Assembly: GCF_002113375.1 (NCBI RefSeq)
Contig: NZ_NEHO01000021.1
Span: 1-64,000, forward strand
Source of the DNA: Pseudomonas sp. R37(2017)
GTDB taxonomy: Bacteria; Pseudomonadota; Gammaproteobacteria; Pseudomonadales; Pseudomonadaceae
Direction: 5' to 3'
DNA length: 64,000 nt
Shown here: one piece after another, positions 42,355 to 51,103 of the stretch
How positions within the stretch are numbered: the first letter of the stretch is position 1
Layout of the letters: every line of letters begins with the position of its first letter
Translations under genes and position numbers: made by a program
Notes under the pieces: generated by a model
Databases searched by the model: none
Told to the model about the DNA's origin: nothing
Seen by the model: the letters and a program-made list of their open reading frames with translations, nothing else

Positions 42355-43929
42355 ATGCGTGCTCCACTTCTGCTTGCCCTGCCCCTGCTCGGCCTGCTCA
42401 GTGCCTGTTCCGAACCCTATGACCCGCAACCGCTGACCAGCACCGGCACTGCCGCGCCACTGATCGGCAGTGCCGCTGTGGCGCAACCGTTGAGCGGTAC
42501 CGTGACCGCCAACCCCTTCATGGCCAGCAATGGCAGCAGCTACATGCATTCCGACGGCCATAGCTCAGACACGCACCCCGGCCCTGGCCCATTGGGCGGC
42601 GACATGCACGTGAACAGCCGTGTTGGCAGTCGCAAGCCCGGCGGCATGTGCCCGATCCATACCTTCGATCAGCAGGGTCGCCTGGTGGTGCTGTGCGCCA
42701 ACCTGATGCAATTCGAACTGCAACTGCTCGAACCGCGCACCCTCAAGTTGCTGGCCCGCTACCCACTGCCGCCGCGACCGTCGACCTTCCACGCGCTCAT
42801 TACCCTGGACCCGGACAAGATCATGGCGGACACCTCCGGCGCCTATTTCTATGTCGACGAGCAGAACCGCGTGGTCATCGCCGATGCCGAGCAACACATC
42901 CAGCGCGTCGTGCATCGTCAGGCCCCGTCAGGTGACTGGACTTTCGAAAAGGTCGATGACTGGGACCTGAGCGACAAGGTGCCCCACGATTGCGTACGCC
43001 CGACGTCCTGGTTTCCCAAGGGTGAATGCGACCCCATCACCGGCGTCATGCCCGACCACCAGGGCTTGATCTGGTGGCTCACCCGACGCGGACGCATCGG
43101 CACCCTGAACCCGAATACCGGCAAGGTCCAGGGCATTCAACTGGCCAACGAAGAAATCCAGAACGGCATGTCGGTGGCGGCCGATGGCGTCTACCTGGTG
43201 TCCGATCACGCCATGTACCGCTTCGCCGCCGATGCCGACGGCAAGCCAGTGCAAGGCTGGCGCGAAGCCTACGACCGCGGCACCGGGCGCAAGGTCGGCG
43301 CGATCAACCAGGGCAGCGGCACCACGCCGACCCTGCTCGGCGAGCGCTACGTCACCATCACCGACAACAGCGACGGGCGCATCAACCTGCTGGTCTACCG
43401 TCGCGAACAGGACTACGCGGGCAATCGCCTGATCTGCAAACTGCCGGTGTTCGACAACAACGCCTCGGCCACCGACAACTCGGCTATTGGCTGGGGACGC
43501 TCGATCATTCTCGAGAACAACGCCGGCTACACCAGCGCCTTCGCGCAGAAGGACTGGCAGGCCGTGCACGGCGGTATCAGCCGTATCGACATCCGCGCCG
43601 ACGAGTCGGGCTGCGACCGAGTCTGGGAATCGAAAGAACGTTCGCCTTCGGTGGTGCCGAAACTCTCGGTGGCTAACGGTCTGCTGTACTTCTACACCTT
43701 CGAGCCCCAGGCCGACGGCGAGAACGCCTGGTACCTGATGGCGCTGGATTTCGCCAGCGGCCAGACCCGATTCAAGGCATTGAGCGGAGTCGGCCAGGCC
43801 TTCGACAACAACTGGTCGCCGATCACCCTGGCGCCGGACGGTACGGCCTATGTCGGGACTTTCGGCGGGCTGGTTGCGCTTTGGGACAAGGAGCAACCAC
43901 GGGTGAGTGCAAGCAACGGCCAGCCTTGA
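42355..43929 (+). CDS. Large lipoprotein, probable beta-propeller, unknown function
   Basis: A 524-residue lipoprotein with lipobox LLSAC (Cys18). A low-complexity Ser/Thr/Pro linker (about 20-75, with HSDGHSSDTHPGPGP) is followed by a large domain full of short beta-strand repeats such as DGVYLVSDHAMYRF, ISRIDIRADESGCD and LAPDGTAYVGTFGG, suggesting a beta-propeller. It is reminiscent of PQQ or strictosidine-synthase-like propellers, but no catalytic motif is sure. Four or more cysteines in the domain may form disulfides. GAGG precedes the start. Confidence 0.72.
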   Translation: MRAPLLLALPLLGLLSACSEPYDPQPLTSTGTAAPLIGSAAVAQPLSGTVTANPFMASNGSSYMHSDGHSSDTHPGPGPLGGDMHVNSRVGSRKPGGMCPIHTFDQQGRLVVLCANLMQFELQLLEPRTLKLLARYPLPPRPSTFHALITLDPDKIMADTSGAYFYVDEQNRVVIADAEQHIQRVVHRQAPSGDWTFEKVDDWDLSDKVPHDCVRPTSWFPKGECDPITGVMPDHQGLIWWLTRRGRIGTLNPNTGKVQGIQLANEEIQNGMSVAADGVYLVSDHAMYRFAADADGKPVQGWREAYDRGTGRKVGAINQGSGTTPTLLGERYVTITDNSDGRINLLVYRREQDYAGNRLICKLPVFDNNASATDNSAIGWGRSIILENNAGYTSAFAQKDWQAVHGGISRIDIRADESGCDRVWESKERSPSVVPKLSVANGLLYFYTFEPQADGENAWYLMALDFASGQTRFKALSGVGQAFDNNWSPITLAPDGTAYVGTFGGLVALWDKEQPRVSASNGQP

Positions 43930-43961
43930 GAGATCGCTTTTCTGTGGCTGTACACAACTCA

Positions 43962-44051
43962 CTGTGGGAGCGAGCCTGCTCGCGAAAGCGGTGTATCAGA
44001 CGCATTGATGTCGCCTGGCACGCCGCCTTCGCGAGCAGGCTCGCTCCCACA
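43962..44051. repeat. REP pair between convergent genes
   Basis: GTGGGAGCGAGCCTGCTCGC pair in the short space between the lipoprotein and OprD genes, which converge here. Confidence 0.9.
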
Positions 44052-44066
44052 AGGGCTTGTGGCGTT

Positions 44067-45392
44067 TTACAACAGCGACAAGGTGTAGTTGATGATGAAC
44101 CGGTTCTGATCCACATTACGGCCCGCATCGGTATTGGACTTGGCATTGCGCAAGGAGAAAGCCACCCCCTTGAACATACCCGACTGCAGCACGTAATCCA
44201 GGGTCATGTCGCGCTCCCATTCGGATTGGTCACTGGCGTTCTGCGCCTTGATGTCCGTGCCCTTCAGGTACACGATCGAAGCTTTCAGGCCAGGTACGCC
44301 CAAGGGCGCGAAGTCGTAGGTGTATTGGCCAAAGTTCGTCTGCTCGCCGGCCCGGGCAAAGTTCTGGATCATCTTGTCGGTGGGCAGGTAAACGCTGCCA
44401 CCGCCCGCCCCTTTGTCCACCAGGCTGCCCTGGTTGGGCTGGACGAAGTTGCTGCCATCGCCCACGCGCTGATGCCCCACCGTCACCGCATGGCCTCCAT
44501 GGGTGTAGGTAACCATCGCGGACCAGGTGCTGTTGTCGATTTCACCGTCGTTGTCGTCGGTGTAGCCCGATACCCGATAGCCTTGCGCGCGGCCGGCGGC
44601 CGAACTGTTGGCACCGCTGGATGTGGTGCGGAAGTAGCGCAGGTCGGTGGTCAATGCGCTGGCGCTGTCGATTGGCAGAATGTGCGTCAGACCGAGGAAG
44701 TTCTGGTTGTAGAAATCTTCCAGTTGCGCGAAGTAATACTGGGTCTTGAGCGTTTTGCTGAGGTTGTAGTCAGCGCCGGCGTAGTAGAACTTGTTGCTGT
44801 CCCGGGTGCCGCCGGCGACCGACAGGCCGGTGCGGTCCGTCGAGGCGCGCCCTACCGCATGCTCAAGCACACCACTGGTCAACGTCAGGCCATCGATGTC
44901 GTTCGAGGTGACCTGCGCACCAGTAAAGGATTGCGGCAATACACGGGCATCGTTCGCCAGAAGGATCGGCAACTTTGGCAACAAGGTGCCGTAGCGCAAT
45001 TCAGTCCTGGCAAGACGCATCTTCGCCGTCGGGCCGAAGCTGCTCCAGGCGTCGGCCGCGCCATCGCCGTCAGAAGGAATCATGCCGCTACCGACGTGGC
45101 GCCCCGCTCCACTGTCCAGCGTGATGCCGAGCAATGCCTGGGCATCGAGGCCGAACCCCACCGCGCCCGGGGTAAAACCGGACTCGTAGCGCAACACGAA
45201 GCCCTGGGCCGCCTCTTCGGTTTTCGAAGGATCGGCCGCACCGTCGCGATTGTCGCTGTTGAAATACAACGTGCGCATCGACAGGCTGGCCTTGCTGTCT
45301 TCGAGAAAGCCATGGGCGGCGGAATCGGCGGCCTGTGCACACAGCGAACCGCTGGCCAACAGAACTGCGGTGGGAATGGCTCGTTTGAACAT
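44067..45392 (-). CDS. OprD-family outer membrane porin
   Basis: A 441-residue porin with leader ending LCAQA (about residue 21). The mature N-terminus has HGFLEDSKASLSMRTLYFN, the OprD hallmark, and the C-terminus ends FIINYTLSLL. OprD-family porins are substrate-selective channels for amino acids, small aromatics or carboxylates. AGGAG before the start. The cargo cannot be told; the aromatic and amine pathways nearby make those good guesses. Confidence 0.9.
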   Translation of the reverse strand: MFKRAIPTAVLLASGSLCAQAADSAAHGFLEDSKASLSMRTLYFNSDNRDGAADPSKTEEAAQGFVLRYESGFTPGAVGFGLDAQALLGITLDSGAGRHVGSGMIPSDGDGAADAWSSFGPTAKMRLARTELRYGTLLPKLPILLANDARVLPQSFTGAQVTSNDIDGLTLTSGVLEHAVGRASTDRTGLSVAGGTRDSNKFYYAGADYNLSKTLKTQYYFAQLEDFYNQNFLGLTHILPIDSASALTTDLRYFRTTSSGANSSAAGRAQGYRVSGYTDDNDGEIDNSTWSAMVTYTHGGHAVTVGHQRVGDGSNFVQPNQGSLVDKGAGGGSVYLPTDKMIQNFARAGEQTNFGQYTYDFAPLGVPGLKASIVYLKGTDIKAQNASDQSEWERDMTLDYVLQSGMFKGVAFSLRNAKSNTDAGRNVDQNRFIINYTLSLL

Positions 45393-45748
45393 AGGGTGCT
45401 CCTGGGTGTTTCTTATCGTTATTCGAAGGGTTCACCGCCAGCCAGGGCCCCGATAGCCGCCCACGCATCTGCGCTCGAGACGAGCGCGCAAGCAGGCGCG
45501 CCCGACGAGTGACATACGCATCGGAGGTTCAAGACAAGGGTTGACTGAATGGCTTGTGAAACTCTTAAAACATTTCGAGCGGCCATTATCAAACCCAGTG
45601 AAAGTAGTTTTCGTGCAGGGATAAGGCTTGTCGCGCAGGGGTATGGACGTTCAGCTTTTTTGAATATCGGTGCGGTGGATTTTCACCATACTGAGAGCAC
45701 GGGCAGTACTCGCTGGCTGCCTGTATGTCACGACAAGAGCGATGACCC
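45393..45748. other. Divergent promoter region, oprD-type and GST genes
   Basis: No gene is supported. A short reading frame at 45549-45752 has no ribosome-binding site or family match. AT-richer sequence around 45545-45620 may hold promoters. Confidence 0.5.
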
Positions 45749-46369
45749 ATGAACAATCGAATCGAGCTTTACGGCGCCAACACCGGCAACAGTCTGCGGG
45801 CCGCGATTGCCCTGGAAGAAGCCGGCATCGCCTACACGGCATGCAGCATCGACCTGTACGCACAGGAGCACCGCGGGTCGACCTACCTGGCACTCAATCC
45901 GGCCGGGAAAGTCCCGACCCTGGTCGACCACGGAACCACGCCGGCGCTGATCATCAACCAGTCCAACGCCATCATCCAGTACGCCGATTCCATCGCGCCC
46001 GGAAAGCTGGCACCGGCGCATCCAGGGCCTGCGCGCACCCGGGTGATCGATCGCTATTTCTTCTTCGTGACCGACGTCATCGCCCCCAGCCATGCCGCCT
46101 TTTTTCTGCACCAGGCGGGGCAAGACAAGGCGGCGGCGATCATCGATCTGCGGGTGATCGACCAGCTCACCTACTCGGAAAGCTTTCTGACGGCGGGCTT
46201 CATGGCGGGAGAGCAGTTCTCCATGGCCGACATCTCGGCGTTCACCATTGCCACCGCATTCCGAGACCGGCTGGACTGGAAGCAGCTTGCGCAACTGTCG
46301 CGCTGGTTCGAATCAATCGAAGCCAGGCCGGCGGTACAGCGTGGCCTGAATGCCTTCAAACAGTTCTGA
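45749..46369 (+). CDS. Glutathione S-transferase family protein
   Basis: A 206-residue GST: thioredoxin-like N-terminal domain (about 1-80; ELYGANTGNSLRAAIAL, with Ser in NTGNS as probable catalytic residue, and the NPAGKVPTLVDHG cis-Pro loop) and helical C-terminal domain (about 90-205; FSMADISAFTIATAF). The class resembles bacterial nu/beta-like GSTs for which substrates are unknown. It stands alone. Confidence 0.88.
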   Translation: MNNRIELYGANTGNSLRAAIALEEAGIAYTACSIDLYAQEHRGSTYLALNPAGKVPTLVDHGTTPALIINQSNAIIQYADSIAPGKLAPAHPGPARTRVIDRYFFFVTDVIAPSHAAFFLHQAGQDKAAAIIDLRVIDQLTYSESFLTAGFMAGEQFSMADISAFTIATAFRDRLDWKQLAQLSRWFESIEARPAVQRGLNAFKQF

Positions 46370-46380
46370 GCATGGATTCC

Positions 46381-46483
46381 CCTGTAGGAGCGAGCATGCT
46401 CGCGAAAAACGCCGGGACAACGCGGGCATTCAGACAGCACGCGTTATCGTTGACGTCCATCGCGAGCATGCTCGCTCCTACAG
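46381..46483. repeat. REP pair between GST and NCS1 permease genes
   Basis: GTAGGAGCGAGCATGCTCGC pair in the short space between convergent genes. Confidence 0.9.
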
Positions 46484-46523
46484 AGGGCCCGGCATTTTCA
46501 GACGAACACGAAACGCTTTTGCC

Positions 46524-47936
46524 TCAATCGGTGTAGCCGAACTTCACCGAAGGGCTTTGCTGCGACTGGCTGCGCGTGGCGAGGCAGTAATACAACGGGC
46601 ACGTCACCACCAGCCCCACCAGCCAGGACAGGTCCGCGCCCTCGACCAGATTGGCGTAGGGCCCGACGTACAGTGAAGTATTGGCGAATGGCAACTGCAC
46701 GATGATGCCGATGAAGTAGGCAATGATCGCGTGCAGGTTGAAGCGCCCGTAGATACCGCCGTCAGCACGGAAGATCGAAGCGATGTCATAACGGCGGTGC
46801 TTGATCAGGTAGAAGTCGATCAGGTTGATCGACGCCCACGGCACCAGCACCAGCAACAGCGCCAGGATCAGGCCGATGAACTGCGAAATGAAATTCGCCG
46901 AAGCGCCCAGCGCCACCACGCAGCAGCCCGCCAGCACGATGCTCGACAACAGCACACGCACCTTGATGCTCGGCGTCCACTGGCTGGCGAAGGTCTGGAT
47001 CGAGGTGATGATCGACAGCACCGCGCCATACAGATTCAAGGCGTTGTGACTGATGATGTTGAGCAGGAACAACACCATCAGGATCGGCCCCAGCCAACCG
47101 GTGGACTGCTTGACCGCCGCCATCGCCTCGGTGCCTTCCGGGGTCGCCAGTACGGCCACGGCACCGAACGTGAACGACAGGATCGTACCCAGGGTCGCCC
47201 CCAGGTAGGTGGCGAAAAACGGCCGGGCGATGCCGATATCCGCCGGCAGGTAACGCGAGTAGTCTGACACATAGGGCGAGAAGCTGATCTGCCAGATGAT
47301 GCCCAGCGACACCGTGGCCAACCAGCCAGACAGGTTGAATCCGCCACGGGTGAAGAAGTCCGCCGGCAGGTCATGGGCGAAGATATAGAGGAAGCCCGCG
47401 AGCAACGCACTGCCCATCACCCAGGTACCGATACGGTTGAGGGTATGGATGAAGCGGTAGCCGATCACCCCGATGGCCGTGGCGCTGAGGGCACCGATGA
47501 GGATGCTGGCCGGCACCGGGACCGACGGCGCAATGCCGACGATCGACTTACCCGCCAACACGATGTTGGAAATAAAGAAGCCGATGTAGATCAGCGCCGC
47601 GAAGAACACGATCAGCAACGCACCATAGCGGCCGAACTGGCCACGGCTCTGCACCATTTGCGGAATGCCCATGCACGGCCCCTGGGCGGATGCGAGGGCA
47701 ATCACCACCCCGCCGACCATGTGCCCCAGCGCAATCGCCAGCAGCCCCCAGAACAGATTGAGGTGAAACACCTGGACCACCATGGCGCCAGTAACGATGG
47801 GCAGTGGCGCGATGTTGGTACTGAACCACAGGGTGAAAAGATCGCGGGCCTTCCCATGGCGCTCTGCGAGAGGAACGTAGTCGACCGTGTGGTTCTCGAT
47901 CAACGGATCTTGCCGGGACATCTGGGACATGTGCAT
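46524..47936 (-). CDS. NCS1-family nucleobase/heterocycle permease 1
   Basis: A 470-residue transporter of the cytosine/purine/hydantoin (NCS1) family, about twelve helices. Conserved pieces: QGPCMGIPQMVQSRGQFG (about 85-102), ISFSPYVSDYSRYLP (about 210-224) and the late VPWASINLIDFYLI. It probably imports the substrate of the adjacent flavin-dependent system. It is divergent from the flavin reductase gene, with two GGTAT-type operators between them. A second NCS1 gene lies at 51.1 kb. The start at 47936 is one of three close ATG codons. Confidence 0.87.
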   Translation of the reverse strand: MHMSQMSRQDPLIENHTVDYVPLAERHGKARDLFTLWFSTNIAPLPIVTGAMVVQVFHLNLFWGLLAIALGHMVGGVVIALASAQGPCMGIPQMVQSRGQFGRYGALLIVFFAALIYIGFFISNIVLAGKSIVGIAPSVPVPASILIGALSATAIGVIGYRFIHTLNRIGTWVMGSALLAGFLYIFAHDLPADFFTRGGFNLSGWLATVSLGIIWQISFSPYVSDYSRYLPADIGIARPFFATYLGATLGTILSFTFGAVAVLATPEGTEAMAAVKQSTGWLGPILMVLFLLNIISHNALNLYGAVLSIITSIQTFASQWTPSIKVRVLLSSIVLAGCCVVALGASANFISQFIGLILALLLVLVPWASINLIDFYLIKHRRYDIASIFRADGGIYGRFNLHAIIAYFIGIIVQLPFANTSLYVGPYANLVEGADLSWLVGLVVTCPLYYCLATRSQSQQSPSVKFGYTD

Positions 47937-48014
47937 GAACTCGAGTTTGTCTGTTCTTGTCTTTGTATGAAGCCAAACCGGGGGGACTCTCTGGTCGCCC
48001 CTCAGATGCAGACC

Positions 48015-48033
48015 ATATTATGGTATTCCAAAC
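48015..48033. promoter_or_regulatory. Candidate operator, TATTATGGTATTCCA
   Basis: Imperfect palindrome TGGTATTCCA at 48021-48030, about 85 bases upstream of NCS1 permease 1. It shares TATTA-GGTAT-CCA with two sites further right. Confidence 0.6.
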
Positions 48034-48189
48034 TTTAAACAAGACTGATCCGGTCTTTGAACGCGCATCTGAGCCGCAATCCTGGCCGAAACCTCTTCGC
48101 ACGGACTAGCCGAAAGCCCCGTAATCATTGACTTTCAGACCACAGTCATACGTTTATCGGTTCACCTAAAAAGACCTTGCATTCGATGT

Positions 48190-48206
48190 ATTACGGTATA
48201 CCATCA
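48190..48206. promoter_or_regulatory. Candidate operator, TATTACGGTATACCA
   Basis: Perfect GGTATACC core at 48195-48202, about 50 bases upstream of the flavin reductase start. Confidence 0.65.
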
Positions 48207-48253
48207 TACCTACAAACACATAAAAACGCGTCACACCACCCGAGGACCGTCCA

Positions 48254-48739
48254 ATGATCGATGCCGCCATCTACAAACAAGTCATGGGTTCGTTCCCGTC
48301 CGGAGTGACCGTGATCACCACCCTTGACGACGACGGGCAAATCGTCGGCCTGACCGCCAGCGCCTTCAGCTCGTTGTCGATGGACCCGGCCCTGGTGCTG
48401 TTCTGCCCCAACTACAGCTCCGATTCCTACCCGGTCCTGATCAAGAACAAACGCTTTGCCATCCACGTGCTTTCCGGCGGCCAGCAAAACGAAGCCTATG
48501 CCTTCGCGCGCAAGGGCAAGGACAAGGCCCAGGGGATCGAGTGGACGCTCAGCGAATTGGGCAACCCGATTCTGGCCAACGCCACGGCGGTCATCGAATG
48601 TGAGCTGTGGCGCGAATATGAAGGCGGTGACCACGCCATCATGGTCGGCGCCGTGAAAAACCTGATCGTGCCCCACCAGAGCAGCGGGCCACTGGTGTAT
48701 TGCCACGGCAAGATGGGCGCCCTGCCCGTTCTGGCTTGA
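48254..48739 (+). CDS. Flavin reductase of a two-component monooxygenase
   Basis: A 161-residue flavin reductase-like (RutF/HpaC family) protein: FPSGVTVITTLDDDGQIVGLTASAFSS (split about 12-38), KNKRFAIHVLS and GGDHAIMVGAV. It would reduce FMN with NAD(P)H and hand it to the luciferase-like monooxygenase encoded 230 bases downstream. GAGG before the start. An operator with GGTATACC lies about 50 bases upstream. Only distantly similar to the IacG copy at 1 kb. Confidence 0.87.
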   Translation: MIDAAIYKQVMGSFPSGVTVITTLDDDGQIVGLTASAFSSLSMDPALVLFCPNYSSDSYPVLIKNKRFAIHVLSGGQQNEAYAFARKGKDKAQGIEWTLSELGNPILANATAVIECELWREYEGGDHAIMVGAVKNLIVPHQSSGPLVYCHGKMGALPVLA

Positions 48740-48750
48740 TCACACATTTT

Positions 48751-48866
48751 CTGTAGGAGCGAGTGCCCGCTTGCGGCACGCTCGCGATGAACCTGAGAAC
48801 ACCGAGGGGTGTCAGGCTCCCAGCGTCATCATTGACGACCATCGCGAGCGTGCTCGCTCCTACAGG
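48751..48866. repeat. REP pair between flavin reductase and monooxygenase genes
   Basis: The left arm has the long GTGCCCGCTTGCGGCACGCTC form, the right arm the short form. It separates the two genes, which have separate operators. Confidence 0.88.
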
Positions 48867-48896
48867 TTAAAGCAGCAAAAAATTTGCAGCCTAACC

Positions 48897-48916
48897 GTAT
48901 TATGGTATACCAATAA
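48897..48916. promoter_or_regulatory. Candidate operator, TATTATGGTATACCAATAA
   Basis: Perfect TGGTATACCA at 48903-48912, with near-symmetric A/T flanks, about 55 bases upstream of the luciferase-like monooxygenase gene. Confidence 0.7.
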
Positions 48917-48967
48917 CCATCAACCCCGCAGTCGACGGGACGACCACAAGAAATCCGAGGTAGCGTC

Positions 48968-50011
48968 ATGAAATTTTCCCTGTTCGTACACATGGAACGT
49001 TGGGACGAAAGCGTCAGCCATCGCCAGTTGTTCGAAGACCTGACCGAACTGACCCTGATGGCCGAGGCCGGTGGTTTCAACACCGTATGGATCGGCGAAC
49101 ACCACGCCATGGAATACACCATCTCGCCAAGCCCGATGCCGCTGCTGGCTTACCTGGCGGGCAAGACCACCACCATTCACCTGGGCGCCGGCACCATCAT
49201 CGCGCCGTTCTGGCATCCGCTGCGGGTGGCCGGTGAATGTGCGTTGCTCGACGTGATCAGCAACGGACGCATGGAAGTCGGCCTGGCACGCGGTGCCTAT
49301 CAGGTGGAATTCGACCGCATGGCCGGCGGCATGCCTGCCTCGAGCGGTGGCCAGGCGCTGCGGGAAATGGTTCCGGTGGTGCGCGCACTGTGGCAAGGCG
49401 ACTACGCCCATGACGGCGACATCTGGAAATTCCCGACGTCCACCAGCGTGCCCAAGCCGATCCAGCAGCCGAACCCGCCGATGTGGATCGCCGCCCGCGA
49501 CCCGGACTCGCACAACTTCGCCGTGGCCAACGGCTGCAACGTCATGGTCACGCCGCTGATGAAGGGCGATGAAGAAGTCCTCGACCTGAAGAACAAATTC
49601 CAGGCCGCCCTCGACAACAATCCTGGCGTGCCGCGCCCGCAACTGATGGTGCTGCGTCACACCCACGTGCACACCGCCGACGATCCGCAAGGCTGGCAAG
49701 TCGGGGCCAAGGCGATCTCGAAGTTCTACCGCACCTTCGATGCCTGGTTCGGCAACAAGACCACCCCGGTCAACGGCTTCCTCGCACCGAGCCCGGAAGA
49801 GAAGTTCGCCGGTCGCCCCGAGTTCGAACTGGAGAGCCTGCACAAGACCGCCATGATCGGCACCCCGGAAGAAATCATTCCGCGCATCAAGTACTACCAG
49901 GAACTGGGCGTCGACGAATTCAGCTTCTGGTGCGATAACAGCCTGCCCCACGCGGAGAAGAAAAAATCCCTGGAGCTGTTCATCAAGCACGTGGTGCCAG
50001 CGTTCCGCTGA
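48968..50011 (+). CDS. Luciferase-like (LLM) flavin monooxygenase
   Basis: A 347-residue TIM-barrel flavin monooxygenase of the bacterial luciferase-like class: MKFSLFVHMERWDES at the start, WIGEHHAMEY (about 36-45), LGAGTIIAPFWHPLRVAGE and GRMEVGLARGAY. LLM enzymes insert oxygen with reduced FMN, in some cases opening N-heterocyclic rings (RutA on uracil). The reductase upstream, permeases and isochorismatase-like hydrolase around it suggest that an imported N-heterocycle or amide is oxidised and hydrolysed. It is not RutA by sequence. GAGG precedes the start. Confidence 0.87.
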   Translation: MKFSLFVHMERWDESVSHRQLFEDLTELTLMAEAGGFNTVWIGEHHAMEYTISPSPMPLLAYLAGKTTTIHLGAGTIIAPFWHPLRVAGECALLDVISNGRMEVGLARGAYQVEFDRMAGGMPASSGGQALREMVPVVRALWQGDYAHDGDIWKFPTSTSVPKPIQQPNPPMWIAARDPDSHNFAVANGCNVMVTPLMKGDEEVLDLKNKFQAALDNNPGVPRPQLMVLRHTHVHTADDPQGWQVGAKAISKFYRTFDAWFGNKTTPVNGFLAPSPEEKFAGRPEFELESLHKTAMIGTPEEIIPRIKYYQELGVDEFSFWCDNSLPHAEKKKSLELFIKHVVPAFR

Positions 50012-50061
50012 TTTCACCACCCTGCTCCCCGGACGCGAAGCCGGGGCGCAGCACACCTCAA

Positions 50062-50166
50062 CTGTGGGAGCGAGCCTGCTCGCGAAAGCGCTATCTCAGG
50101 CTCATCAATTTCGGCGGTCAGAGCGCAATCGCGAGCATGCCGCAAGCGGGCACTCGCTCCTACAGG
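50062..50166. repeat. Chimeric REP pair
   Basis: The left arm belongs to the GTGGGAG...CCTGCTCGC family. The right arm belongs to the GTAGGAG family with the long CCGCAAGCGGGC form. Mixed pairs like this are not perfect inverted repeats. Confidence 0.85.
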
Positions 50167-50177
50167 GGTCGATTCCA

Positions 50178-50330
50178 ATGAAGACTGCTCGTCTCCCATC
50201 ACTCGCCCTTCCCTGCGGCGCCGCGCGGGCTTACCTGCGCGGTGAATGGACCGCTTCGCACCTGCATTTCAAGCGCCTGCGCGCCAGCGTTTCGGCCAAG
50301 CAGAACGGCTTCTGGCAAATAGTTCACTGA
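50178..50330 (+). CDS. Possible small basic protein
   Basis: Fifty codons, MKTARLPSLALPCGAAR..., ending GFWQIVH. Basic and with a few aromatic residues; AGGGGTC lies eight bases before the ATG. No family is recognised. It could be a real small gene or chance. Confidence 0.35.
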   Translation: MKTARLPSLALPCGAARAYLRGEWTASHLHFKRLRASVSAKQNGFWQIVH

Positions 50331-50420
50331 GCCCACCCGAACAGCCAATCACGCACCCCGCGTCTCGCCATGGCATGACGCGTGCGGTGCCTTGTGTTTC
50401 GCCTTGATCAGGTTTGCCCA

Positions 50421-51098
50421 ATGAACAATAACAACGCGCTGTTGATCATCGACATGCAGCAAGAGGACGGCTTCGTCCTGGAAAATCTCGACACGGTGGT
50501 CGCCAATACCGCCACCCTGCTCGATACCGTCCGCCATCAGCGGATGCCTGTCATTTATACCCGCCACATCAATCAGGCCGACGGCAGTGACATGCCTCCC
50601 GGTGAACCCCTTGCCGCCGATGGCAGCCCCGGCAGTTACCGCGCCGGCACCCGGCAAGTGGAAATCATCGAGTCGCTGACCCCGCAGCCCGGTGAATGGA
50701 TCATCGACAAGGGCCGTTACAGTGCCTTTCACCGCACCGACCTGGATGCCCGACTCAAGGCACTGGAGGTCGACACGCTGATCGTCTGTGGCGTGCTGAC
50801 CGACGTCTGCGTGCTGACCAGTGTGTTCGATGCCTTCGCCCTGGGCTATCGCGTGCGCCTGGTCAACGACGCCTGCACCACGACCACCGAAGCCGGGCAC
50901 TACTCGGCCTTGTTAATCATGGCCAACTGGGTCTATTCGCTGGAAGTCCTCACCACCACCGAATGCCGGCGCGCCCTGCAACAACTCGATTACATCAGCC
51001 TGATTCCCGAGCATCCGGACCTGTTCGCCCACCAGCCCCATCAGCTGCCCGGCACCATCGCCCGCCTGCAATCCCATCTCGTCCGGACTCAGGAGTGA
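50421..51098 (+). CDS. Isochorismatase-family cysteine hydrolase
   Basis: A 225-residue hydrolase. The Asp-Lys-Cys triad is visible: Asp in LLIIDMQQ (about residue 10), Lys in IIDKGRY (about 96), Cys in LTDVCVLTS (about 131), with the cis-peptide GVLTD before it. Members hydrolyse amides such as nicotinamide, ureidoacrylate (RutB) and N-carbamoyl compounds. Five bases separate it from NCS1 permease 2. It would suit a hydrolytic step after ring opening by the LLM enzyme, which is inference. Confidence 0.87.
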   Translation: MNNNNALLIIDMQQEDGFVLENLDTVVANTATLLDTVRHQRMPVIYTRHINQADGSDMPPGEPLAADGSPGSYRAGTRQVEIIESLTPQPGEWIIDKGRYSAFHRTDLDARLKALEVDTLIVCGVLTDVCVLTSVFDAFALGYRVRLVNDACTTTTEAGHYSALLIMANWVYSLEVLTTTECRRALQQLDYISLIPEHPDLFAHQPHQLPGTIARLQSHLVRTQE

Positions 51099-51103
51099 TC
51101 GCC

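Larger units (their letters stand above)
47937..48253. other. Divergent control region with two operators
   Basis: No gene is seen. The two palindromes at 48021 and 48195 point towards permease 1 and the flavin reductase respectively. Confidence 0.6.
50012..50420. other. Intergenic: REP and one small open reading frame
   Basis: A REP pair at 50062-50166, then a 50-codon reading frame (listed), then the upstream region of the cysteine hydrolase gene. No GGTATACC-type operator was found here. Confidence 0.5.

Noticed and set aside
45549..45752. Small open reading frame before the GST gene
   Set aside because: No ribosome-binding site, overlaps the GST start and no recognisable feature.
48968..50011. 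RutA for the LLM monooxygenase
   Set aside because: N-terminal and flavin-region segments differ from RutA, and rutC, rutD and rutE are absent.
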